NCBI GenBank assembly: GCA_973895155.1
Contig: OZ316893.1
Coordinates: 12,710,001 to 12,774,000 of the forward strand
DNA from: Marsupella aquatica
Lineage: Eukaryota > Marchantiophyta
Direction of reading: 5' to 3'
Length of the DNA stretch: 64,000 bases
Below are positions 22,359 through 34,850 of this stretch, piece after piece. The stretch's first letter is position 1; the number at the start of each line of letters is the position of its first letter. The translations under genes were made by a program, and so were the position numbers. Below the pieces are notes generated by a model, which saw nothing but the letters and a program-made list of their open reading frames with translations, did no database searches and was not told the origin of the DNA.

Positions 22359-25300
22359 CTAATTGTTTCTATGAGTGGCGAGTAAGCGAGCATACAACCC
22401 TCCTTTCAGAAGGAGAGCGTCCTGAGTGCCTTGCTCCACAATTTGCCCTTTGCTCATCAGTACAATCAAATTTGCATCTTTTATGGTTGACAGTCGATGA
22501 GCCACCACAACCGTTGTCCTAGATCTGGTTGCAAGAAATTTAGTCAAAGCCTCTTGAACAATCTGCTCGGACCCAGTGTCTAGAGCGCTCGTGGCTTCAT
22601 CCAAAAGAAGAATCGTGGGGTTCTTCAGAATTGCTCGAGCAATAGCGACTCGTTGTTTCTGGCCCCCAGAGAGTTGAGTGCCGCGGTCACCAACTACGGT
22701 GTTGTATCCTTCGGGAAGACTTGAGATGAACGTGTGTGCATTGGCAGCTTTGGCTGCCTCAATCATCTCTGCTTCACTTGCCTCTTCTTTCCCATAGAGG
22801 ATGTTCTCCTTGATTGATAGGTCGAAAAGCATCGGCTCCTGCTGTACCAAGCCAATCCTTTGCCTCAGCCACTTTGAGGTTGAGCGTTTTGATATTGACA
22901 TTCATGATCAATTAGAACTTGCCCTCCACTGGTGTCATTGAAGCGCTCAATTAAAGCAATGATGGAAGATTTTCCAGATCCACTTTCCCCAACCAGAGCA
23001 ACAGTCTGGCCAGGTTGGATTTGAAGGCTCACATTGTTCAGGACCTGCACCGTCGGTCTAGATGGGTAGCAGAACGTCACTTCATTCAGCTCAATGAACC
23101 CTTTCAGGTCGTTGGGTTGAGGACTACTAGTCTCGTCTGGATTGATTTCTGTCGTCCGATGGAGGATGTTGTAGATGCTCTGCGCCGACATGACTACTGT
23201 GGGCAAAGTAGGGACGAGGACGGCGAGTTCGGACAGATTGATTGATGTATTTGAAATCACCTGTAGAATTACATGCAACAATGAAGCACTTGCATGATCA
23301 AACACGGACCAGACTGTAAAGCCTATCGATCATGAACCTGTCAATTTGAAAAGATATGCATGAACTTCATTGTACTGCTAGAAAATTTGAGAAAAAATTT
23401 TAGAGAAGGTTCCAAGGGGGACAATATACACAAAACATTCAATGAATGAAAGAAAGAAATATAGAGAAAATGAAGACCTGGATGAACAGTAGGAGATGTC
23501 TCATTTGTACTATTTTTTCCGCGACAGTAAGTTGGAAAGGGATATCAGCATTTCTTGTTTACCATCAAGACAGTGAAGGCATGTCCAAAATCAATGGTGT
23601 TTGTCCTCAATCTAGATTCAATGTAGTATACGCAAACTGTGTAGCAAAGGATTGGGAGAAATGAGGCAGCCCCGTTTGCTATCCCTGCCAAGAGGGCACG
23701 CATTTTAGCCTTTTTCAAAAGCACGCCAGAGAGAGAGGTGAGGCGATTGAAGACATGTGCCTCCATTGTAAATGAGTACACGGTGCGAATGTTCAAGACC
23801 GATTCCGTGGCAAGCTGTGTTACTTCCTCATTACTCGCTCGAGTCACATCTGCAAACCCCTGCGATACTCTGTACTGCATGCCGAATCACAAGTCACACA
23901 CAACCTGATGGTCACAACAATGATGTCTAGTAGTTTCAGATGAGACCAGGGCAAGGTGTCTTCAGGTCATTCCCAGGGAGAATGTACTAGGTGTCTAAAT
24001 TAGCAAGGTACCAATGCAGGTAGAACATAGCCAATTTGAGTTGGGGCGTCGCCACAGTCAATTCGACGGGCACAGCTCGAATTTTGGGGTTCTATGAGGT
24101 TTAGGTGATGTAAGAAATTGTCACCCCCTGCGGTCTGGAGGAGCACGGCGGCCCAAATCCCGTTTAGACGCTCAGACGTCAACACAGAAATAAACATGCA
24201 CTATCCGTGGTCTAGCTTGTCCAGAGGTTGATCAGACGTTCGAATTTTACGACCATCTAGGAATTTATTTGAAGGATAATTCTAGCTTATACGTCAAGCA
24301 AGTTGACATAAGATTCAAATTCTCGAGCAGATTAGTAAAAGGAAATTGAAGTAGCGGAGAGACCAGCTAATTACGTACCCGGAGGAAACTTGACAGTATA
24401 AACAAGGGAATGAGTGCGGAGTTGACGAGAGTCATACGCCACTCCAACCACAGACCCAAGCCGATTGCAAATACGACAGACGATAGGTTATTGACGAACG
24501 ACGAAGCCATAGATGAAACGGCCGTATTTATCGATGCTCCGTCCGCAGCAAGCCTGCCTGTCACCATTGCGCTTTTATTCTCTTCTCTGTCATACCACCC
24601 CACTTCATTCCGCAAGGTTGCTGTCCATTCAACCCAATGAACCACTTAGTTCCATCAATGTCTAGAAGATTATCTTGAAGTACCTGACAGGTCTTCAAAA
24701 ATGAGGGATGTACTATATCTGCATTAATGGATATCTAAGAGCATAATTTCTGATCTCATCCTGGACACAATAATTACAGTCATGCAATCTAAAACTATCA
24801 AGACTGATGGAAAATCTTGTGAACTATCAGTCTAGATGTAGGAACAGTCAATATGAAGCCAATTAGTTTGGTCCAGCTCTGTAAAGTATGCACCTGTAAG
24901 AAGACGCTCTCGAATTCTCTTTGTGACGATTTGGCCAACGAGCACAAGCTGCGAGTGCTCAACGGTAGAGGTAAGGGCAGCAAAACATGCCGAAAATGTC
25001 AAGGCAAGGCAGTATAGATGATTTTTACGCAGAACATTCTCCATGGGATAACCTTTGAAGAAAACTAGCGCTGATGACACCAAAAGATAGGAGTTCGCTG
25101 GTTTGACTGCGCCATTTGATATCGAACCAAACCATCCGATCATGACTCGTTTCCATTCCGGCTTGATGAATCCGGATATCAGTTTCAAAATGCCGAAGGC
25201 ATTGAGTGTTGTCGTTGGAGGTATTTGTCGACTTTTGCCATCCTTGCCCGCAATATTGTCGGACAGAGTCTCAATTTGCCCCGGAGATTCCATTTCTCGT

Positions 25301-28300
25301 ATTTCGGGTGACGATATGCCAAAGCCGAGCGAATCTACGCCCGGACTTGACCTGAACATGGTCAGCAAGTTTCGCCTTTGTGCAACCGGACTCCTAGACG
25401 GTGAGGTCTTCATGATGTAAGAAGACCCGATACCCTTATCATGATCACGAATAGGAGAAGAGAAGTCTGAACCAAGTGAGGTATTCCTCCTACATTCAAC
25501 AGCCGGGAGCACATTGGGGACAAAATTTTTAGGTGGTTGTCTATATATGAACCAACAAGAGATGAGTGCAGTGACATAATTAACATTCTTAGCAAAACCG
25601 AAATTAAAATCCTTACTGAAAAATGGCTTATTTCGTATGCTTATTTGCTGACGTTTAGGGCTTAGCAAGTAATCAGCAAAAAGCCTATTTAAGACAAGGT
25701 AAGAAGTTGCCAATAAAGAAGAAAATGGAGGAGTCCTCGGATTGAAGTGGTCTTCTGGATATCGAATAATTCTACACAGCATTACCTGTATAATTGAAAT
25801 AAGCTGAAAGGACAAATGCTAAAACGCAAAAGCTCACAGCCTCTTCTGGATTTCTGCATCTATGGATTGCTAAACTGATCATATGCATTTAGTGAGGTGC
25901 GTAGTCGGAATAATACAATAAAAGTTCAAAGTTCAAACGGGTAACCTACATTCCTTCCGTTGTCAACTGAGAGGTGGACCCTTTCATTTCTTGGTTATTT
26001 TTGAGCTGGTAGAACTTGCCATCTTTGCCCATGGCCACGAGCTCAGATGGGCTCCCCTGCTCTACAATGTTGCCAGCTGAAAGCACAGCGATTGAATCCA
26101 CATTGGTGATCGTGGAAACTCTATGGGCCACAACAACGCAGGTCCTTCCTAGCATCAGAGAATCTAATGCAACTTGCACAATCCACTCTGATTCTGCGTC
26201 TAAGGCACTGGTCGCTTCATCCAGCAGAAGAATGTGAGGATTCTTCAGCATTGCCCTGGCGATGGCTATTCGTTGCTTCTGCCCCCCGGAGAGTTGAGTT
26301 CCTCTTTCCCCCACCTGTCATCAATTGACCATGCCATCAATTCACTGAGAACCACATCAACCCTAGACCACCGTTCTGCCTAGGGAGAACGACCGTCTAG
26401 AATAGCATGTCCACAAGGATCAGAGCTTCATGCATAGCTTCATTCTTTATATAAATTTGTTGGTACTATGATCCCGCATTGCTGGGGTACTCATGAATTT
26501 ATTGGAACCGCAATTTCAAGGAGAAAGGTTCATTTTTCTGAATGGTCCGGACTGCTTAGTTTTTTTTCTGAATTGACTGCTTAATTAAAGCCTACTTGAG
26601 TATTGTATCCCTCTGGTAGTTCACTGATGAAAGAATGAGCGTTGGCTGCTTTGGCAGCTTCCCGGCATTCCTCCATAGTTGCACCCTCACGACCGAGAAG
26701 AGTATTTTCCATGACGCTGGTGGCAAAAAGAGCAGGCTCTTGACCCACAAGACCGATACAGCTCCTCAGACTCCGTAGATTCAGTGTCTTGTAGTCCTGT
26801 CCATCCAGCAATACTTTACCTGCGCAATGGTATGTAGAAAGGGATGATCGTGATCAGCCCACTTAGGAGCTTATATATATGTCTACCCATCCTTAATTTT
26901 GGAACAGCGATCCAATGACAATTCTACGAAAGGAGAGAGTCAGCAGCTCTGACTTTTCTTCCCCCAAGCCGGACAGTCGTTATAAAGTTTTTACCCGCTA
27001 CAGAAAGTGCAGCGATTGGGCAGATCGATGGTTCCTACCTTTTATAGGATCGTAGAATCGCGCAAGCAACGAGATTATCGTACTTTTTCCGCTGCCACTT
27101 TCTCCGACAAAAGCCAGGTTCTTGCCAGCAGGAATGTCCACAGTGAGGCCAGAGAACACGGTAGCTTCACTTCGCGACGGATAGGCGAAATGGACTTCTG
27201 CCAGCTCGAACTTCCCTTGTGTTGTCTTTGAATCTAGAGGCTTCGAGTCTTCTGCGTTCGTCACTGCAGGCTGGCGCGCCAGCATTTCGTGGATCGGGTG
27301 AGCTAATCTTCTCGCCTTCCCGAACGATTCGATGTCAGGTACAGCGAACGCAAATATTCTGGGCCAGATCAATTAGAACAGCATCAATGCAAGGACGCTG
27401 TAACATCGACAGAATTGGACATTGGTCGACCAGGAGAGTCAATTTACTATGCTCTGAACCAATATATTCAAGTTCATAATTCCGCCATGCTAAACAGTGT
27501 GGGAACATCATTGGCTGCTGTCAAACTATGAAGTAAGGTGGAAACTAGAGTAGATAGTGTCAGACTGCACGTATTTAAAATTTACATTGGGCACATGCTT
27601 TCTTGCCACTTCCTTTTCTTTTCTTTTCTTTTCTTTTCTTTTCTTGTCCTGTCCCTTTTTGCTTCATGTGACAAGCTTGTGAATGCACTGGACAAACAGT
27701 CTAGGCCATTCTTCCCTTTGTTGCATCTCCCTCTCGGAACATTGTCATTGTGCTGATTGCACACCAAAGGATATGGGAGGTATTTCAAGGCCTGAGATTC
27801 GCAGCATTGATATGCTCTAGAAAAATAGAAATCCTTTTGTTTTGTGACGTTGTCTCAAGCAGATGGTGAGCGACTACTTACAAGCCACCGTAAACGACAC
27901 ATAAAATCGATACGATCGCATGACTGGCCCTTACGATGCGTGTGGAAATTAAGATTCCTCCCACATAGAACAGCAGAGCCCAGCCCAGACTAACGGTGCC
28001 AATCATGGAGCCTAGTCCGATGCCCTTGGTAAAGCCCGCTTGAGAACTCAGTGTCACGCAGGTTTTCAGAGCGTCTGCAAAGGCACTCACTGCTCTCGTC
28101 TCCCCCACATACGAGTACACTGTTCGGATCTGCGATATAATCTGCCAGAGCAACACGTAGAGGAGGCAAGCTCATTCAGTTACATTTTGCTCTATTCTAG
28201 GTTTCCCTCAAATGAAATTCTATCTGCTAGCCAAATGATTAAGTCATAAGATAGACAGCGTCTTGTGCTGATGACCAGTAAGTCCGATTTCACAACTCTC

Positions 28301-30180
28301 ACAAGGACTTTCATGTTAGTGTGGGATTTAATTTTCACAATCTTCAATTCTATTTCGGTTGCTCTTGGAAAGTAGTCGAGGTGTATATTTAAATTTGCGC
28401 TCATAGCTTTCGAGTATAATAAATAAATTATGTGTTATTTTTTCACACTTAGTTTCCTGTGAGAGTGGAAAATCATAATATCTTAATTTGTGGGTAGACG
28501 TAAAATACATCAACGTTTTGGGATGGGCACTACTTTTCAGTTCCCACGGTAATCCTCTCTGCAGGCAATGATGCGACATAGTGGAGGTTAAAAGGTCTAA
28601 TCCAGTATTGCCTACCTCCTCCACGACGGAATCGGCTTTGCGACATTCTGCTTTACTCCGACTATTGACGGAAAAGAGAGTTCTCTGATAGAACCCCCCT
28701 GCGGTGGATATCAACGGAACGACCACAAGTGACAGTAGAGCTAATTGCCAGCAGAAATAGAATGCCAGCACCTGCGAGGACAGCGTACCCCACAAGAAGC
28801 CAATGCCATGTCCCACCTGCACGCCAGATTGACCGTTAGACAAAAATCTCGCACCTTACAAAAATCTTCGATTTTCACAAAGTCTCCCACCGAAGAGAAT
28901 CTTTGGAATCACAAAATACGGCAGTGAGTATTTTGTGATACTCATTGAATCTGCATTGGTGCCTAAGAGACGTTTTGATGAAAACAAAAATGCATGCGTT
29001 CTCTGTAGTTCGCTTAGTTTGTACATTCCTGGCTATATCAAACATTAAAGATAAGGAAGGACTGTACCCGAGAGCAACAAAAAACTTGATTCTTGATTCG
29101 TCCTTGGAGTCAACGACGAATCTGAGTTAGTCTAATCGAGTAGCCTGGTAACTACAGAGTGCTAATATATACTCCAATGACGAATCTGAGTTTACTTAAT
29201 CTAATCGAGTAGCCTGGTAAGTACAGAGTGCTTGAGGTACTGCATGTACACCTTGTGTAGAACGCGGGGTACAACGTCGTCACCAAATCCCTGAGCACAC
29301 CTTTTTCGACGGTCGTTTGAGCCAGCTGCAGTGCGTCACATTCATGACGTCTCTACAGCTCGGGATCTCGAACAATCTCGTATCAGTCAAACCGCACACA
29401 TAATTATGTTGATGAAGGGGGGCAATGTACTGTACCTTCTCTCCTATGCCCTCCTGAATCTCTGCTATGCTTTCCGTGAGAGTGCTCGAGATCTCAGCCG
29501 TGTTGCCATCGGTATCAAAGTAGCCCACTTCTTGCTTTAAGATTGCTTCCAGAAATTTTTGACGGAGTTTTGTTGCTTGTCTCTCTCCAGTGTACAACCA
29601 GCATGACAATTCTCTCATCCTCCAGCCAACGCATGCATACTCAGTTAGGCACAACGATTGTTGGATTGAGATGAATATCCGTCAAAAGATTTTATTGAAG
29701 GTTGCTGCCAGAATTTACCTTCCAAGAAAAACTCCCCGACAATCATTGACAATACATGTCATCACTCACCTACGAACCCGCCCATAAAAAATACCACCGA
29801 TACTCCGGAATGAATGTAGCCTATCTGCATCAACCATCCAAGACAGTTATCATAATTACGTTGTCAAGATATTCACGCCAAAGACGGCAACCAGTTACCT
29901 TCAATAGATGTATAGTGGATGTGAGCATATATGACAATATGCAAAGCTGGTTGCAAACCTGGAGAAGCTGGTCTGCAAAGTTGCCGTGGTTACGTTGTTG
30001 AGCATTGGTCGACTGGCCGTATGCTCTGAAAATCTTTCCATACAAGAATAGGTTGACAGCGACAGTAGATCCTCTGATGCAAACTCCCAACGTTCCCAAT
30101 AGCATCAACGTCACATCCCACCTGTCTGCCATGGAGTACAGCTTCCCGATCGGAACAGCTTGAGGGTTGTTTTGCGCCAT
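22359..30180 (-). CDS. Full-size ABCB (MDR/P-glycoprotein) transporter, 12 exons, frameshift in last exon
   Basis: Exons: 30180-29899, 29824-29770, 29611-29436, 28816-28616, 28141-27882, 27358-27039, 26819-26596, 26314-25950, 25489-24894, 24620-24379, 23874-23563, 23260-22359. All have GT/AG borders and compatible phases, about 1310 codons, in the order TMD1-NBD1-TMD2-NBD2. TMD1 includes [13 protein letters not shown]1 has GESGSGKST (exon 6), LVGQEP (exon 7), then [16 protein letters not shown] and VVVAHRVST (exon 8). NBD2 (exon 12) has [31 protein letters not shown] and AHRLST. Family members are ATP-driven exporters or importers, some of auxin, in the plasma membrane; substrate cannot be deduced. 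Exon 12 changes frame between Walker A and the Q-loop (about 22880-22915), apparently by two small indels. Either the gene is a recent pseudogene or the assembly has an error. A linker insertion in exon 9 is Ser/Pro-rich. Confidence 0.88.
22875..22920 (-). other. Frameshift site in ABCB exon 12
   Basis: Upstream sequence reads ...GGQVLID and then loses the frame. An intermediate frame gives NIKTLNLK. The third frame resumes [13 protein letters not shown]. Two separate small indels, near 22913 and 22881, would explain this. The exon is 902 nt, two more than a multiple of three, although every other exon fits. Confidence 0.75.
27607..27645. repeat. TTTTC microsatellite in ABCB intron 5
   Basis: About seven consecutive CTTTT/TTTTC units form a pyrimidine tract on the plus strand, so purine-rich on the transcribed gene's coding strand. 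It lies in the intron between exons 27882 and 27358. Confidence 0.9.
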
Positions 30181-31149
30181 CTCTTTCGATCAATTGCCTT
30201 TTTCGAACAATTGATGTGTGACTTGGTAACATCATCATCAGCAGCACCATGCTCCTTTCTGTCTCCCATGATAAATATATTGCGCTGAGACGAAGTAGAG
30301 CCAAAGCGCATCAGGAAGCGGGAGAATTGACTCCTTCAAATCCGCGCAATCCAAGCTCCTAGCTAGCTTCCGACCCGATCTTTGGCTGCCAGTATCTGTC
30401 GATCCTCGGACCTCCAAAATGAAGTGAATGATCAAGCTCTACAGGCTCTGTCCTCTCTACTACTCACGTTATTAGTTGCCTTCATCAATCGAGGCGCAGC
30501 CTAGCTCCGGATCCAGCTGTATGTGATAAAGGCACAAACCGCTCCGTTGCATCGCGAAGAAACACCAAGAAATAGTCTTCGATTGTTGTTGAAAGATCTA
30601 AGCATTGCGTAGTTTCACAGACCGACCAAATCACAAGTCCCGACCGTCAAGTTTGTACAAGCGGTCCAGAGAATGCAGAACTCGAAAGCAGGCACTGAGA
30701 GATCCATACCAACAAGGCACGATTAGAAGCTACCAGGCACCCACAAATCTCCATAGCAGGTGCTCTCAAAGATATGGCAGGCGCAAGGAGCTAGGAGCAT
30801 CAACACATCCAAGGTTGAGAATCTACTGCCTCTGCACAGAGGAAATGCAATTCTTCGTGACCCAACAACAAATGAGGAGAACATACTCAATGTCTCGCAA
30901 ATGACGAACATCAATGCCAAAACTACAGAAGAGATTCAAACATACAAAGTGTAGTATTAATTGGATCTAGGGTGGGTTCCACCTACAGTTGAGACGAGTC
31001 ATTGGTAACGTACTAAGGATATCCTTGATAACTAAATTCAAATGATTTTTGTTAGTAAACTCAATCCTTGTGGTTCTAATAACGTATTTTACCTAGTCCA
31101 ATGCACGTGCTTCTAGTAACATATTTTACCTAGCCCAATGCTTGTGGGT
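30181..31149. other. ABCB upstream region, no further gene seen
   Basis: Directly upstream of the ABCB start (minus strand), and so the likely promoter and 5' UTR. Small frames on both strands overlap and lack motifs. No TATA box could be assigned with confidence. Confidence 0.35.
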
Positions 31150-31620
31150 ACACAGAAGATGTCAAGGTGAGAACAAGATATTGAGGAGAGAAAAACATGT
31201 TGGGATGAGAAAAAGATGTCGACCGGGAAAGAAAAAGATATTGATTGTGGCGAGAAAAAATACGAGTAAAGATGTCAACTAAGGGAGGGCAAAGACTTTG
31301 AGACAAAAAACCATAATTATTGAGGCAAGAAAATATGTTGAGGCATAAAAAGATGTTGAGGGGAGAGGAGATGTCAAGACACAAAAAGATGTCGAGTCAA
31401 GCAAAGACGTTGAGGTGAAGCAAGAAAATATAGGCTTTGCAAGGTAGACCGTTAACGCATGTAATGTATCACTGCGGCCATATAGTTGTTGCAGCCGTGT
31501 CAAGGCAAGGCAAAAATGTTGAGGTGAAGCAAAGATGTTGAGGCAACTTTAGATGTTGAGGTGAGGCAAAGATATTGAGGTGAGACAAAAATGTTGAGGC
31601 TAGACAAAGAAATGCATGTG
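31150..31620. repeat. Degenerate ~20-25-bp minisatellite (GATGTTGAGG motif)
   Basis: GATGTTGAGG, GATATTGAGG, AATGTTGAGG and GATGTCGAG variants, each followed by a (T/C)GAGGCAAA-like spacer, recur more than fifteen times. The array decays at both edges. ORFs across it are by-products of the periodicity. Confidence 0.7.
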
Positions 31621-32015
31621 AGCCAAATAAATGATTGTAGACAATGCAAAAAAATGCAAACCAGGCAACAAAAGTTTTTATGACATCTCAGATGTTGTTA
31701 CGACCATGTTGTCATTATGGTGATGCAATCATTCCGGTCATGGGTGTTTCAGCTATCAATGCTGTTATTGCGGCCATGTTGTTGCCAAGTTCAATGCGGG
31801 GTTCAATGCCATTGAAGCATTGCAAAGAAACATTGAGGTAAGGTAAAGAAGTGTTGATTGAAGGTTGGGGTTTGACTGTAGGTGAAACCCAGTTTGACTT
31901 TGCCTGTCAAATTGGGGGAATTTTTCCGTGAACCCGGTCGCCCGGTCTCCTGGAGTCGGGGTTAGTCTGGGTGTGAGGGTCGACCCAGGCTGGCCAAGGC
32001 CGGGTTCGGGCCAGG
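31621..32015. other. Spacer between minisatellites
   Basis: A short frame (31644-31841) lacks motifs. No gene is supported. Confidence 0.35.
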
Positions 32016-32240
32016 TGTTTAGGGGGTTTGGAATGGGTTTGGAGGCAGGGTTTGGGAGGAGTTTGGGAGGCTGGGGAGGAGTTTGGTAGGGGTTTGGGAG
32101 GAATTTGGGAGGCCAGGGAGGAGTTTGGGAGGGATTCGGGAGGCCAGGGAGGGGTTCGGGAGAAGTTCGGGAGGCCGGGAAGGGGTTGGGAGGCCGGGTT
32201 TGGGTGGGCTCGGGCGGGATCCCGGGTCAGGTCGGGAGTC
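32016..32240. repeat. G-rich minisatellite (TTTGGGAGGCCAGGGAGG type)
   Basis: Phrases such as GGTTTGGGAGG, GAATTTGGGAGG, GGCCAGGGAGG and GTTCGGGAGG repeat about 12 times, with a strong G/C strand bias. Runs of GGG are frequent enough for G-quadruplex formation on the plus strand. The several overlapping Gly/Arg-rich frames are artefacts of the repeat. Confidence 0.75.
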
Positions 32241-33053
32241 TGGGGAATGGGGGCGTCCGGGGGAATATTGGGGAATATACATCAAACTGGCCATTTTGGG
32301 ACCATCATTTGACGGTTTTACATGCCTGGCAAGCCATAAACGTGTCCATCAGGTTAAACCTGGAGGTGAAACAAACTGAAAATATAATTGATGATCTGTC
32401 ATAATTCTTTCTTACTCATTGCATGTGAAAAGTTTTGTCAATGTGCAGATGTTGTTCAAGATAGCACCTGAAATTATGTGATCAATAATTCAAGTCAACA
32501 CAAAAATATGGAAAAATACTTAAATGGGTAGTGAGAATACATGGATGAGAGTCGGGCAATAAATCTTTACTATTGATGATACCAAAGATGGAACAAAACT
32601 GGAGACCAACAGATGCAAATGGGGGACAAATTGAGCTAGACTCCCGTCTGGGAAAAGAATTAGACCACAAGCAAGACGATAGAGATGACAAGGCATATCA
32701 TGCAAGGCAGGTCTTGCAGAGAAATGTTTTGGGGAGCTTGATGTTACTGGCCTTCATTCAACAAGCATTCTTTGAAGTTTTTTTAAAAGAATGTTGGAGT
32801 TTTTTAGATGGAATCACAAAATTTGGGATCATTTTTCTACAGAAGCTGAAACAAATCAAATGAATCAAATGAAAATGTAAACACAATCGCCTTCACTTTT
32901 GCATTTTTAATTTTATTTTGGAAAGGATGTTTTTATTGTTGTGAAAGCTATGTTGTTGGGGAGAGCAAGGTTGTGGGAGGGTGAGAGGGAGTGCAAGAGG
33001 GATTAAATAAACAGAAAAAATGCATAAATTTTAAATAAAGAGAAGACAAGAAG
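32241..33053. other. AT-rich spacer, no gene seen
   Basis: A frame of 96 codons at 32573-32863 has no motif and sits in AT-rich DNA. The segment separates the G-rich minisatellite from the GC-rich dispersed repeat. Confidence 0.35.
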
Positions 33054-34850
33054 TGGTGGACCTCGCCACCCAGCGCCCTCACCAATCCCAGCACTTGTGC
33101 CTAAGTGCCCTTGGTGCCCGAACGCCTCCACGGAATACCTCGACCAAGCACCCAAGTGCCTCTTGCACCACCAGCGGCCCCTCCCATACGAAGCCGCACT
33201 TGCTCACCTACACGACCGCTACTCAACGATCCTCACTTTCTGCACAAGCAACCAAGCACCTCGGTAAGTCACCCCTCAGGATCCAGAACTCCCCCAAGTC
33301 TAGCCTCCTAACTCAAGCTCAACAGACGTTGGTAAATAGGTCAACGATAGGTCCTCCCGATGCCATAAGCCGGAACCAGAACCCACGCCCACTGTCCGTC
33401 CAGGACAGCTCCTTCCTTGGGCGCGGCCCGGGTTCCCCCTCGTACCTATCCATCACCAATTGACTGCCCTGACCTCAGGACATGCTCATGGCCCAAATAG
33501 CGTAGCTTGTCCTAAAGCTTGTCCCAAGCTTGTCTCAACACGCCAGGACCAGAACGGCCCCGACTCTAACAACCGCTCCCGATTCGCCCCACTGATGGTC
33601 TAGGGACCGAGCGCCCTTGGGACTCAGCCTCCATACCTACTTGGCCTTGCCTCCCCAACGCAAGCTCCCTTGGGAGGCTGAACGCGGTTTGGCTATTGTT
33701 TGGCAGGATTTGGCAAGCGGGCGAGCTAACACCCGCAAACCACGAGAACCCCTGGCGCCCCCGGACCCATCTGAGCTCAGGAGGGCATAGCCCTCCTCAA
33801 GAGCTTTCCAACGCACCCAAGAAGTCTCCATCGGACTTCCCGTTGGGAAGATATCGTCATTCTGTTTGGCGGTTTCCCCTCGGGGGGTTCACCTTATGAA
33901 ATTGTTGTATACCATGTGCGAACGCCCCTATTTAATCACTCTCTCAAAAAGGAATAGGAAGCTCAAAAAACCCATCAATCATTTATTGACACGTGGCAAG
34001 CAATGAATCATGTGATGACAAGTGGCACTTTTTGAATTGTTACCCCCTTACTTACTTCCTCGCTACTTCTAAGTACTTCCCTAAAATAAATAAAACGCCC
34101 CTTACTTCGTTCGCACATGATGTCAACATTTGTGGAAGTGACCCCCCCAAGGGTTTCCCTTAGTGTCGCGACCGCAGCGGCTCACGACTTCGGCTCGGCC
34201 TTAGCCCCCAGGGAGACACCACTCCCCTCACATATGCTTCTAGAGACCTGCCACCCCCGGACCAGCTTTGGTCCCTAAACACTTGGCCCCCAACCCGGAT
34301 CCTATCGTGCATAATGGGCGCGCCACCAACTGGCAACGCCCATAACTTTCTTGATAGGCATCCGCAAGCGGAGTGCCTTAGCCCGTTGTGACCGGGACGA
34401 CCCAATGCTCATGCCTAGGCCCTCAGGTCTGATCGCCGCTCGGGGCCCCCGACCGGCCCAACCCGGATCGGGCCACAACTTGCGCCCCAAGCGTCCGTTG
34501 CCAATGGGGTCAACTCCATTGGCCTTGGGCCCAAGAGGAGCTCACTCGCAAGCCCTCAGAACTCAAAGTCCATCCGACGGTCCGGATGGCCATCCTTGAG
34601 CCTGGCCCATTTCCCCTTGACCCGACCAGCCATAGGCTAGTCCAAGTCCTTAGTTAGTGTCCCCAGCTTGGCCCCTTGCCTCGCCAGTGCCACGTCTCAT
34701 TACCCACAAGTCTCCCCATGCTAAGTCCTCCCCGGATGGCCTATCCGGGCCTGGACCATGAGGGAGCTCGGCGTCGGAGTCAGCGATGCAGGAGCTAATT
34801 GTTAAGGTAGTCGAGTTCCGCGACTCAAGAAGAGGGAGTTAAAAGCAAAA
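33054..34850 (+). repeat. GC-rich dispersed repeat, copy B
   Basis: Starts TGGTGGACCTCGCCACCC and matches copy A (14805-16071) in inverted orientation. It continues past the point where copy A is cut by the CACTA terminus, to about 34850. It contains a 273-bp MITE at 33879-34151. No conserved reading frame is shared by the two copies, so I treat it as non-coding, perhaps a solo LTR or non-autonomous element. The right boundary is approximate. Confidence 0.65.
33879..34151. mobile_element. 273-bp MITE (hAT-like, 8-bp target duplication) inside repeat copy B
   Basis: The element is flanked by the 8-bp direct repeat GGTTTCCC (33871-33878 and 34152-34159). Copy A of the host repeat has the uninterrupted site (reverse strand, ~15306-15315). 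The termini are imperfect inverted repeats: CTCGGGGGGTTCACC on the left, and the reverse complement of the right end is CTTGGGGGGGTCACT. It is AT-rich inside with no coding. An 8-bp duplication is typical of hAT elements. A similar terminus (GTGGAAGTGAAACCCCCAAG) is seen at ~43164. Confidence 0.75.

Noticed and set aside
32028-32404. Overlapping Gly-rich ORFs on the plus strand
   Set aside because: All frames of the G-rich minisatellite stay open because of its periodic composition; there are no domains.
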